Shown here in pieces: positions 23,231-31,114 of a stretch of 34,215 nt of DNA (position 1 is the stretch's first letter; every line of letters begins with the position of its first letter). The notes below the pieces were generated by a model. The model searched no databases. It worked only from the letters and a program-made list of their open reading frames with translations, and was not told where the DNA came from. Made by a program: the position numbers and the translations under genes. This DNA is from an uncultured Bacteroidota bacterium (GTDB lineage Bacteria > Bacteroidota > Bacteroidia > Flavobacteriales > Flavobacteriaceae): the NCBI GenBank assembly GCA_902619855.1, contig CACNGE010000018.1, positions 1 through 34,215 on the forward strand. The letters run 5' to 3'.

Positions 23231-24040
23231 CTAAAGTGACGAAACTGTTTGATGAAGTCTATGCAAACGAGTCAAAAGACCTTCCATAAGATCGAGAGGA
23301 AGCATGTTTGCGCCATCACTTTTTGCTTGTGCAGTATCAAAATGTGTTTCCATAAATAAACCATCAACACCTGCTGCTACACCTGCACGTGCCATGGTTT
23401 CTATCATTTCAGGACGCCCACCCGTTACGCCACTTGCTTGATTGGGTTGTTGTAGCGAATGGGTCACATCCAAAATTGTGGGTGCGAAGCTTTTCATCAC
23501 TGGAATTCCGCGAAAGTCAACAACCATGTCTTGATATCCAAACATAGTTCCTCGATCAGTAATCCAAACATTGTCGTTCGATGAGTCTCTGACTTTGCGA
23601 ACGGCGTGCTGCATACTTTCAGGACTAATAAACTGCCCCTTCTTTAGGTTGACATATTTTCCTGTTTCTGCAGCAGCGACAACTAAATCGGTTTGACGAA
23701 CCAAAAAGGCAGGAATTTGAAGTACATCAACATATGCTGCTGCTTTTGATGCGTCGATTACTTCGTGAATATCAGTCACTGTAGGAACGCCGAATTCACG
23801 CCCTACTTTTTGTAATATCTTGAGTGATTTTTCATCACCAATCCCTGTAAAACTGTCAATCCGACTTCTATTTGCTTTTTTAAAGCTTCCTTTAAAAATA
23901 TAAGGAATACCAAGTTGATCAGTGATTTTGACCATGTGCTCTGCAATGTGCATTGCCATTTCCTCACCTTCGATAGCACAAGGCCCTGCAAGAAGAAAAA
24001 AAGAACCTTCAGAGGATAATCGATCTTCAAATGTTTTCAT
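23231..24040 (-). CDS. kdsA: 3-deoxy-8-phosphooctulonate synthase (KDO 8-phosphate synthase)
   Basis: KdsA condenses phosphoenolpyruvate with arabinose 5-phosphate to make KDO 8-phosphate for the lipopolysaccharide inner core. From the ATG at 24040 the protein has 269 residues, normal for the family; the longer frame to 24193 would add 51 unsupported residues and run into the typA start. Signatures are FLLAGPCAIEGEEM, FKGSFKKANRSRIDSFTG, WITDRGTMFGYQDMVVDFRG, DVTHSLQQPN, and SGVTGGRPEMIETMARAG. Cys21 in GPCAIE together with the histidine of DVTHS, Glu of METHFD and Asp of KSDGANM indicate the metal-dependent class. Divergent from typA and followed by ssrA on the same strand. Confidence 0.96.
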   Translation of the reverse strand: MKTFEDRLSSEGSFFLLAGPCAIEGEEMAMHIAEHMVKITDQLGIPYIFKGSFKKANRSRIDSFTGIGDEKSLKILQKVGREFGVPTVTDIHEVIDASKAAAYVDVLQIPAFLVRQTDLVVAAAETGKYVNLKKGQFISPESMQHAVRKVRDSSNDNVWITDRGTMFGYQDMVVDFRGIPVMKSFAPTILDVTHSLQQPNQASGVTGGRPEMIETMARAGVAAGVDGLFMETHFDTAQAKSDGANMLPLDLMEGLLTRLHRLHQTVSSL

Positions 24041-24100
24041 ATTGCAAAAATAAGGATTTAGGATTTGCTTGAGAAACCAATCTACTCGATTTAAAAAATG

Positions 24101-24108
24101 TACATTTG
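24101..24108 (+). promoter_or_regulatory. -7 promoter element of typA
   Basis: TACATTTG matches TAnnTTTG and lies 17 bases before the chosen typA ATG, in the 85-base divergent gap with kdsA. The -33 box is not clear. Confidence 0.45.
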
Positions 24109-24125
24109 CGCCCATAAAATTGGAA

Positions 24126-25931
24126 ATGGAAAACATCCGAAATATTGCGATTATTGCACACGTTGACCATGGGAAAACAACTCTGGTTGACAAAATTCTT
24201 CATCACTGCCAACTTTTTCGTGAAAACGAATCGAAAGGGGACTTGATCCTCGATAACAATGACCTGGAGCGTGAGCGTGGGATTACAATTTTATCAAAAA
24301 ACGTTTCTGTTCCTTTCAAAGGAAATAAAATCAACATCATTGATACCCCTGGCCACGCAGATTTTGGAGGTGAGGTTGAGCGTGTTCTCAACATGGCAGA
24401 TGGTGCTTTATTGCTTGTTGATGCCTTTGAAGGGCCCATGCCACAAACGCGCTTTGTGCTGCAAAAAGCCATCAATTTGAAACTTAAGCCTATCGTTGTT
24501 ATCAATAAAGTCGATAAAGAAAACTGTACGCCAGAGGAAGTTTACGAGGCTGTTTTCGATCTGATGTTTGATTTGGGCGCGGAGGAATGGCAGCTTGATT
24601 TTCCAGTGCTGTATGGCTCTGCAAAGCACAATTGGATGTCTGATGATTATCAAGTCAAAACAGATTCGGTTGAGCCATTGCTCGACGCTGTTATCACTCA
24701 CATTCCCTCTCACAAAATTGAAGAAGGAACGACGCAAATGCTTATAACATCTTTTGATTATTCATCATTTACAGGAAGAATCGCCATTGGACGTTTGCAT
24801 CGTGGCGTGCTAAAAGCATCTAATACAGTCTCATTGGTAAAAAGAGATGGGTCTGTTATAAAGTCGAAAATCAAGGAGTTGCTAGTCTTTGATGGTTTGG
24901 GTAGGAAAAAGGTTGAGGAGGTAACTGCTGGAGACTTATGCGCTATTTTTGGTCTAGACAATTTTGAAATAGGCGATACGATTGCAGATGCCGAAAATCC
25001 AGAGGGTTTGCCTACGATATCTGTAGATGAGCCTACAATGAGTATGCTATTCACCATCAACGACTCACCATTTTTTGGGAAAGAAGGCAAGTTTGTTACC
25101 TCTCGCCACATCAAAGACAGATTGGAGAAAGAGCTAGAGCGAAACCTTGCCATGAGATTAGAAGAAACAGATACTTCTGATAAGTTTATTGTATACGGGC
25201 GAGGAGTTTTGCATTTATCTGTTTTGATTGAAACCATGCGAAGAGAGGGATATGAACTTCAAATCGGACAACCACAAGTGATTATTAAAGAGATTGATGG
25301 GAAAAAGTGTGAACCAATTGAAGAACTCACGATCGATTTACCTGAAGATGTTTCAGGAAAAGCTGTAGAAATGGTTACAACTCGAAAAGGTGAGATCGTA
25401 GCGATGGAGCCAAAAGGGGGAAGAATGATTTGCTCTTTCAAAATACCCTCAAGAGGGATCATTGGCTTGCGAAATCAGTTGCTGACTGCAACAGCAGGAG
25501 AAGCAATTATGAATCATCGTTTTATCTCATTTGAACCTTATAAAGGAGATATTCAAGGTCGTATCAATGGCTCTTTAATTTCCATGGAAAAAGGAATTGC
25601 TATTCCTTATTCTTTAGATAAACTACAGGACCGAGGTAAGTTTTTTATTCGTCCTGGAGAGGAGATTTACACTGGTCAAGTGATTGGTGAGAATTCACGT
25701 GTTGATGACTTGGTCGTAAATGTAACCAAAACCAAAAAACTCTCAAATGTTCGTGCAGCTGGTTCGGATGATAAAGTCAAGTTAGCGCCACCTATTCGTT
25801 TTAGCCTGGAAGAAGCACTAGAGTATATTCAAAAAGATGAATACGTAGAAGTTACACCAAATTCCCAACGACTTCGAAAAATCCATCTAGACGAAAACGA
25901 ACGCAAACGACAAGAAAAAAAACTCGGGTAA
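24126..25931 (+). CDS. typA: Translational GTPase TypA/BipA
   Basis: TypA is a ribosome-associated GTPase of the EF-G family that aids large-subunit assembly and stress adaptation. The 601-residue protein from ATG 24126 carries all G motifs: IAHVDHGKTT near residue 10, ERERGITI, DTPGHADFGGEVERVL, and INKVDK. EF-Tu-like domain II (FTGRIAIGRLHRGVLKASN), EF-G-like domains III and V, and the TypA-specific C-terminal region (NVRAAGSDDKVKLAPPIRFS) follow, ending in the basic tail RKRQEKKLG region. The length equals that of known TypA proteins. A TTG-type start at 24069 would add 19 residues unlike the family. A promoter-like TACATTTG lies 17 bases upstream. Confidence 0.97.
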   Translation: MENIRNIAIIAHVDHGKTTLVDKILHHCQLFRENESKGDLILDNNDLERERGITILSKNVSVPFKGNKINIIDTPGHADFGGEVERVLNMADGALLLVDAFEGPMPQTRFVLQKAINLKLKPIVVINKVDKENCTPEEVYEAVFDLMFDLGAEEWQLDFPVLYGSAKHNWMSDDYQVKTDSVEPLLDAVITHIPSHKIEEGTTQMLITSFDYSSFTGRIAIGRLHRGVLKASNTVSLVKRDGSVIKSKIKELLVFDGLGRKKVEEVTAGDLCAIFGLDNFEIGDTIADAENPEGLPTISVDEPTMSMLFTINDSPFFGKEGKFVTSRHIKDRLEKELERNLAMRLEETDTSDKFIVYGRGVLHLSVLIETMRREGYELQIGQPQVIIKEIDGKKCEPIEELTIDLPEDVSGKAVEMVTTRKGEIVAMEPKGGRMICSFKIPSRGIIGLRNQLLTATAGEAIMNHRFISFEPYKGDIQGRINGSLISMEKGIAIPYSLDKLQDRGKFFIRPGEEIYTGQVIGENSRVDDLVVNVTKTKKLSNVRAAGSDDKVKLAPPIRFSLEEALEYIQKDEYVEVTPNSQRLRKIHLDENERKRQEKKLG

Positions 25932-25964
25932 TTTATTGCGTAAATTTACGTTTTCAATTATAGT

Positions 25965-26939
25965 ATGAAAGAATTTAAGATTGAGCGATATGATGATTCC
26001 CTGAGCCAAGTGTGGGATGATTTTGTTGGCACATCCAAGAACGGAACTTTCATGCTTACTCGTAAGTTCATTGGCTACCATCACGATCGTTTCGAAGATT
26101 CCTCTCTGCTCGTTTTTAAGAAGACAAAACTCATCGCTGTTTTTCCCGCCAACAGTAAAGAAAACACTATTTGTTCTCATCAAGGATTGAGTTATGGGGG
26201 ATTGATATTACCCAAACAAATTAAGCTTAAAGATGTTTTGACTGTATTTGGTGAAATATTAAAATATTACAATCAAAAAGGGTTTTCGAATCTACTCATC
26301 AAGCAAACACCAATCCTTTATCACCTATACCCCTCTAACGAAATCGAATATGCTTTATTTGTTTGTAAGGCTGAGCTTTATCGAAGAGATGCTGCAATTT
26401 GTTTACGACCATCATCATTTGCACCCAATGAAAATCGAAAGCGAAAAATCAAGTCTGCCAACACACATAACTTCCAAATTCGTGAGACTGACAATATGAA
26501 ACCCTTTTGGAATGAGGTATTAATTCCCAATCTGCAGATTAGCCATGGGGGTGCTCCTGTGCATTCATTGCAAGAAATTCAATTTTTAAAGGATTCCTTT
26601 CCAGAGAATATCAAGCAATATGATATCTATGAAGGAGATAAAATTATAGGCGGAACAACTCTGTTTAATGCTAATAAAACCTCCTTGGCACAATACATTT
26701 CTGCAACGCCTTATGGAAAATCGACGGATGCTTTATCTTCTTTATTTTCAACGATTATAACGAAAGAAAGTATTGGCTTCGAATACTTTAGTTTTGGGCA
26801 CTCCAACGAAAACAATGGTAGTGTGCTGAACCACACACTTAGTTACTGGAAAGAAAGTTTTGGTGGCAGCACAATGACACACGATTTTTATGATGTTCAA
26901 ACATCAAATTATGTCCTTATCGAACAACTAGTCGAGTGA
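25965..26939 (+). CDS. FemAB/GNAT-like acyltransferase, probable surface-polysaccharide gene
   Basis: The 324-residue soluble protein looks like the FemAB/GNAT-type proteins that occur in polysaccharide clusters of Bacteroidota. Visible segments are WDDFVGTSKNGTFMLTRKF near the N-terminus, SHQGLSYGGLILP, NRKRKIKSANTHNFQIRE, and in the C-terminal acyltransferase half IYEGDKIIGGTTLFNANKTS, LAQYISATPYGKSTDALSSL and FEYFSFGHSNENNG. Members transfer amino acids or acyl groups from tRNA or CoA to sugars; the donor here is not evident. Its stop TGA overlaps the ATG of the flippase gene (TGATG), so the two are probably translated together. The family call is fairly secure; the substrate is unknown. 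Confidence 0.8.
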   Translation: MKEFKIERYDDSLSQVWDDFVGTSKNGTFMLTRKFIGYHHDRFEDSSLLVFKKTKLIAVFPANSKENTICSHQGLSYGGLILPKQIKLKDVLTVFGEILKYYNQKGFSNLLIKQTPILYHLYPSNEIEYALFVCKAELYRRDAAICLRPSSFAPNENRKRKIKSANTHNFQIRETDNMKPFWNEVLIPNLQISHGGAPVHSLQEIQFLKDSFPENIKQYDIYEGDKIIGGTTLFNANKTSLAQYISATPYGKSTDALSSLFSTIITKESIGFEYFSFGHSNENNGSVLNHTLSYWKESFGGSTMTHDFYDVQTSNYVLIEQLVE

Positions 26940-28210
26940 TGATTTCAAAAGGATCATTATACACAGTTCTCAATGGTGTTGCGCAGCTTGTCAAAGCGAT
27001 TTCTACACTCGTTTTCAATAAGGTTGTTGTGATCTTGTTAGGTCCATCTTCCTTACTTTTTGTTGGAAACCTAAAAAGTGTACTGTCGATTCTTCAGCAA
27101 ATCAGTGGAGCAGGTATTTATGAGGGTGCTGTAAAGTACATCACAGGAGAGTATAAAGATCGTCCGACATTCATCCTGCAAACATCTTTATCGTTGATGC
27201 TTATTGGGTTTCTCATTTCTATCGCTCTTTATTTCGTCTTTTCTGACCAGCTATATGCACTATTACAATTGAATGAAAATGAGAGTAATCTTCATCCTTG
27301 GTTGGCCTGTGGACTCCTCTTAAGTTTGCTCTGTTTTGTATTACATAACTTGATGCTATCTTTTTTTCATGGATTAAAATCGTATAAAATCATCGTTCGG
27401 TCAACTTTGATATCTTCTCTCTTGACCCTAGGCCTTTCGATTTCATTGATATACTATTTTAACACTCTGGGACTTATGGTAAGTGTATTTATTCCAAGTG
27501 TAAGTTTGTTGCTGACCTACCTTTTTCATTTTCGCAGCACATTGTCTTTTGGTCAGATGCTATTTGGCACACCTTTTCGAATCCATATTTTTAAGCCCAT
27601 CTTGTCCTTTACATTGATGTCAGCTGTAGCGGCCATGGTTTTTCCATCAGTATTGATTGTCATTCGAATATTGCTTGTAGAGCATGTAGGAGTTCAGCTG
27701 GCTTCCTATTGGGAGGGATATAGCAGACTATCATTATTTATTAGTAGTTTGGCGATTTCATCAATATCCTTGCATTATTTACCCAAACTTGTTGAGGCCC
27801 ATACTGGAAAATCCTTGTTTAAGGTTGTGCTTTGGGGGGTCAAATTTCTTGCTATTGTTGCATTGCCAGCTTTTATCATTATCTTATTATTGGGTAGTTA
27901 TATTATTCCTTTGCTGTACTCCTCAAGCTTTTTAGAAACGATTTTCCTTTTAAAGTGGGAGTTGTTAGGCACCTTTTTAAAGTTACTTTCCTTCTCTGTT
28001 TCGTTCATTATGATTGCCAAAAAATTGACAACAGTTTTTGTAATGTCAGAATTGATTTCAGGGCTTTTATTTCTGGGATTGAGTATGTTATTTATCGATA
28101 AATGTGGGGTTGTTGGTGCATCAATTGCTTTTGCGGGAACCTACTTTATCTATTTGTTGTGGTCGATCATTTACTTTGGAAACCGATTCAAATTTTTCGA
28201 AAAAGATTAA
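26939..28210 (+). CDS. Wzx-type O-antigen/polysaccharide flippase
   Basis: This 423-residue protein has about twelve predicted membrane helices and the layout of MATE-like polysaccharide exporters. Its N-terminus, GVAQLVKAISTLVFNKVVVI, and ISGAGIYEGAVKYITGEY match the WzxE/O-antigen translocase type. Such flippases move lipid-linked oligosaccharides across the inner membrane. I chose the ATG at 26939, which overlaps the preceding stop, rather than the GTG one codon earlier. The 3' end overlaps the convergent GT2 gene by 23 bases. With two nearby glycosyltransferases it forms a small surface-glycan group; a polymerase (Wzy) is not in view. Confidence 0.88.
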   Translation: MISKGSLYTVLNGVAQLVKAISTLVFNKVVVILLGPSSLLFVGNLKSVLSILQQISGAGIYEGAVKYITGEYKDRPTFILQTSLSLMLIGFLISIALYFVFSDQLYALLQLNENESNLHPWLACGLLLSLLCFVLHNLMLSFFHGLKSYKIIVRSTLISSLLTLGLSISLIYYFNTLGLMVSVFIPSVSLLLTYLFHFRSTLSFGQMLFGTPFRIHIFKPILSFTLMSAVAAMVFPSVLIVIRILLVEHVGVQLASYWEGYSRLSLFISSLAISSISLHYLPKLVEAHTGKSLFKVVLWGVKFLAIVALPAFIIILLLGSYIIPLLYSSSFLETIFLLKWELLGTFLKLLSFSVSFIMIAKKLTTVFVMSELISGLLFLGLSMLFIDKCGVVGASIAFAGTYFIYLLWSIIYFGNRFKFFEKD

Positions 28211-29096
28211 AGAACTTTCGTGCCAAATGGTTCTGGCTTGATAAGAAATACACAAAATTACGCAGTACTGGTTGGCGAAATGGCTTGTAGTGCTTGCGGC
28301 CTGCTTTTTTGTCACTCGTCAAGCTGGCATTGTGAAGCATTTGTTTGTCATGAACTTGATATATTTTTTCAATTTCGTATTTGGAATAATTATATTTATT
28401 TGCAAAATATAGTTTAACTCTCAAATGCGAATCTGCTTTGTGTGAGTGAGAATCTCTATTTTTTCGATATACACTTAATGTTTTGGGAATAAGCCCAAAC
28501 TCGCTATTCATAATCAAATCAGTTAATATAGGATAATCTTCAAAATCCATCTTTTGACTTCGGTATTCATCAAAGTTCACAAATTTCTCGATGAAAGATT
28601 TTTTATAACAACACCCCATAAAACTTGTACCATAAACTTTGTGCCTTGCTATGTAATCTTTTTTTGATGATGTCACGATGTTTTTATTAATAAATGATTT
28701 GATCTTACCAGTGCGCTGGTAATAACAATCAAAACCACTATCGACAAAACTATAGCTTGGATTTTGGTCAAGTTCATCAACCAAAGTTTGCAGCGCGTAT
28801 GGGTCTGATAACCAATCATCACCAGCAATGTCAAACACATATTCTGCGTTACACCTCTGTAGCGTATCAATGAAATTATTGAGCACGCCTAAATTGCTAT
28901 TTTGAACCTTTAATTTTATATTATCATGTATGTTTGTAAATGTATTGATAATGTCAACTGTTTTATCTGTAGATGCATCATCACCTATTACAATATCAAA
29001 CAAGAAAGAGGTTTTTTGTTCAAATATAGAGTCCAAGCATTTTGAAATAAACTTCTCTGAATTATATGTTAGTATATGAACCGATAACTTTAACAT
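28188..29096 (-). CDS. Family 2 glycosyltransferase
   Basis: This 302-residue GT-A enzyme starts with the family 2 pattern LSVHILTYNSEKFISKCLDS, then IVIGDDASTDKTVDIIN, the nucleotide-sugar/metal segment EYVFDIAGDDWLSDP, and the acceptor-side segment KMDFEDYPILTDLIMNSEFG. It should add a sugar from a nucleotide donor to a surface glycan; the sugar cannot be told. There is a basic C-terminus (LARKFFNLFRKI) that might touch the membrane, but no clear membrane helix. It is convergent with the flippase gene (23-base overlap) and divergent from the GT4 gene. TAATTTTG at 29109-29102 could be its -7 element, which would leave almost no leader. Confidence 0.92.
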   Translation of the reverse strand: MLKLSVHILTYNSEKFISKCLDSIFEQKTSFLFDIVIGDDASTDKTVDIINTFTNIHDNIKLKVQNSNLGVLNNFIDTLQRCNAEYVFDIAGDDWLSDPYALQTLVDELDQNPSYSFVDSGFDCYYQRTGKIKSFINKNIVTSSKKDYIARHKVYGTSFMGCCYKKSFIEKFVNFDEYRSQKMDFEDYPILTDLIMNSEFGLIPKTLSVYRKNRDSHSHKADSHLRVKLYFANKYNYSKYEIEKIYQVHDKQMLHNASLTSDKKAGRKHYKPFRQPVLRNFVYFLSSQNHLARKFFNLFRKI

Positions 29097-29163
29097 AACC
29101 CCAAAATTAGTTAATGTGTGTATTATGTTTATAATTAATCAGAGTTTAATTAATTTAATATAG

Positions 29164-30258
29164 TTGATTGAAAAAAAACATATTTTACTAGTAGGACCAT
29201 CCTTAGGCAGGGGTGGTGCAGAAAGAGTAATGGCGGACATGTCAATTTTCCTATCCAATTTAGGATATGAGGTTACTTTGATAACCGCTTATGATGATAT
29301 TGATTATAGCTACAAAGGGAACATCATTTCATTGGGTCTTAAAAAGAAATCCTTACTTCTTTTTTTTACAAGCATAAATGCTTTTTTTATTTGGGGGAAA
29401 TTGGTAAGTCAATTATCTCCAGACGTAATAATTGATGCTCGAGCTCGCAGAAATCCGTTTCGTGAACTAATGATTCATTTGTTTATTTATCGAAATAAAT
29501 GTCGCAAAATTTTTATTTGTCACAGGTCAGATTTGGAAATTTATTTTCCTAAACCGAGAATTATATTTCGCTCTATTTACAATAAAATGAGTAAAATAGT
29601 TAGTGTTTCCAGGGATATTGAAAACAAACTAAATTCTTTAGGACTTGTGAACACACAAACGATTCATAATGGGTTTGACTTCAACAAAATCAATATGATA
29701 AAAAATAAAAATCATTCATTTGAAGAAAAATACGTTCTTTGTGTTGGTCGCATGGATGATAATGTAAAGCAATTTAAGCATGCAATTGAGTGTTACAATA
29801 ACTCTACACTTCATTCTAAAAACATTCACCTTGTTATATTAGGTCAAGGTGAACAGAAACATAGCCTTGGGGCTTACGCTAGATTATCTAGTCACTCAAA
29901 AAAAATTCATTTTATGGGTTTTGTCTCCAACCCTTACGCTTATTTCAACAAAGCAGAATTTTTGATTATGACAAGTGAATTTGAAGGCTTTCCCATGGTA
30001 TTGATAGAGTCTTTGGCATGTGGCACACCAGTTGTTTCTTACGATTGCCCCACAGGTCCAAGAGAGATTATTCAACATGAGAAAAACGGCTTACTCGTAA
30101 AGGCAAATGATAAGCAAATGATGACTGATGCAATGAATCGGATGGTTCAAGATAATGGCCTTTACAATAAGCTTCGTGCAAATGCAAAAAACTCAGTTGC
30201 ACATTTAACTATGGACAAAATTGCTGCTGAATGGCAATCTTTAATTGAAGGTATTTAA
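29164..30258 (+). CDS. Family 4 glycosyltransferase
   Basis: This 364-residue GT-B enzyme opens with ILLVGPSLGRGGAERVMADM, the acceptor-side motif of GT4 enzymes such as those of the PglJ/PglH type, and has the donor-site segment EFEGFPMVLIESLACGTPVV followed by SYDCPTGPREII with the usual E-x7-E spacing. VGRMDDNVKQF and FMGFVSNPYAYFNKAEFLIM mark the second Rossmann domain. It likely builds lipid-linked or surface oligosaccharide together with the GT2 and flippase. The start is a TTG at 29164; no ATG precedes the conserved N-terminus. The last four bases overlap the end of the convergent ABC ATPase gene. Confidence 0.92.
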   Translation: MIEKKHILLVGPSLGRGGAERVMADMSIFLSNLGYEVTLITAYDDIDYSYKGNIISLGLKKKSLLLFFTSINAFFIWGKLVSQLSPDVIIDARARRNPFRELMIHLFIYRNKCRKIFICHRSDLEIYFPKPRIIFRSIYNKMSKIVSVSRDIENKLNSLGLVNTQTIHNGFDFNKINMIKNKNHSFEEKYVLCVGRMDDNVKQFKHAIECYNNSTLHSKNIHLVILGQGEQKHSLGAYARLSSHSKKIHFMGFVSNPYAYFNKAEFLIMTSEFEGFPMVLIESLACGTPVVSYDCPTGPREIIQHEKNGLLVKANDKQMMTDAMNRMVQDNGLYNKLRANAKNSVAHLTMDKIAAEWQSLIEGI

Positions 30259-30935
30259 TTTTTCTTTTTGACTTCAACCACCTTTTTATCTTCACACATC
30301 AAGGTTCTTTTGGGGAATTTGGAAATCAAATCAAAGTCATGCGTTGCCATCATGATACTTGTCCCTTTTCCATTAATTTCATGCAGGAGTTCCATCACTT
30401 CTTCACTCGTGATGGGATCCAAATTCCCAGTTGGTTCATCGGCTAAGATGAGTTTTGGTTCGTTGAGCAAGGAACGTGCGATGGCAATACGTTGTTGCTC
30501 GCCACCCGACAACTGATGAGGAAGAAATTTCAGTTTGTCAGTCAAGCCTACAGCTTCAAGAACCTCAACAATGCGATTCGATCGCTTGTTTGCTGATCTC
30601 CAACCAGTGGCTCGTAAAACAAAGTCTAGATTTCTCTCTACACTCCGATCAGATAGAAGCTGAAAGTCTTGAAAAACAATCCCAAGCTGACGACGCAAAT
30701 CAGGAATATGACGATCTCTCAACTTCCTTAAGTCATAATCCACAACTGTTCCAGCGCCTTCTTTGAGCTTGATGTCGCCATAGAGCGTTTTGAGAAGACT
30801 GCTTTTACCAGTTCCTGTTCTCCCAATAAGGTACACAAACGCACCTTGATCTAGTGTAAATGAGACGTCCTGAAGTACAATTTTTTTTCCCTGTGAAATT
30901 GTGACATTCTCAAATGAAATAATGTGTTTACTCAT
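30255..30935 (-). CDS. ftsE: FtsE-like ABC transporter ATPase
   Basis: This 226-residue ATPase has all ABC motifs: Walker A GRTGTGKSS, Q-loop GIVFQDFQLL, signature LSGGEQQRIAIARSLL, Walker B LILADEPTGNLD and the H-loop MMATHDFDL. Length and sequence match FtsE of the FtsEX complex, which drives peptidoglycan hydrolases at division, a group close to LolD and MacB ATPases. A YLIGRTGTGKSSLLKTLYGD start with the RDRHIPDLRRQLGIVFQDF segment favours FtsE. No ftsX lies next to it; in Bacteroidota the two are often apart. Convergent with the GT4 gene, with a four-base overlap. Confidence 0.88.
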   Translation of the reverse strand: MSKHIISFENVTISQGKKIVLQDVSFTLDQGAFVYLIGRTGTGKSSLLKTLYGDIKLKEGAGTVVDYDLRKLRDRHIPDLRRQLGIVFQDFQLLSDRSVERNLDFVLRATGWRSANKRSNRIVEVLEAVGLTDKLKFLPHQLSGGEQQRIAIARSLLNEPKLILADEPTGNLDPITSEEVMELLHEINGKGTSIMMATHDFDLISKFPKRTLMCEDKKVVEVKKKN

Positions 30936-31092
30936 GATTTAGCCTCCTAAATTAAAAACTATAAAACAAACAATCTCAAACTTTTGAACTTATTTTTTAT
31001 TTGTAAAATGTAAATTTTATACAAAAAATAGTGTTATAGTAAAAAACTAAAGTCAAAATGCAATAAATGCTTTAAATTACATACACAAAACA

Positions 31093-31100
31093 TATCTTTG
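31093..31100 (+). promoter_or_regulatory. -7 promoter element of asnB
   Basis: TATCTTTG fits TAnnTTTG and lies 14 bases before the asnB ATG, in the 179-base divergent gap with ftsE. The same octamer precedes gyrB. Confidence 0.5.
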
Positions 31101-31114
31101 TCAAAAAATTTGAT

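Noticed and set aside
24069-24125. Longer typA start at 24069
   Set aside because: The added 19 residues precede the conserved MENIRNIAIIAHVDHG start and overlap the -7 motif.
24041-24193. Longer kdsA start at 24193
   Set aside because: The 51 extra residues do not resemble KdsA and the region covers the typA promoter and start; ATG at 24040 gives the normal length.
24758-25237. 159-codon minus-strand frame opposite typA
   Set aside because: It is a shadow of typA; codon pattern and motifs belong to the plus strand.
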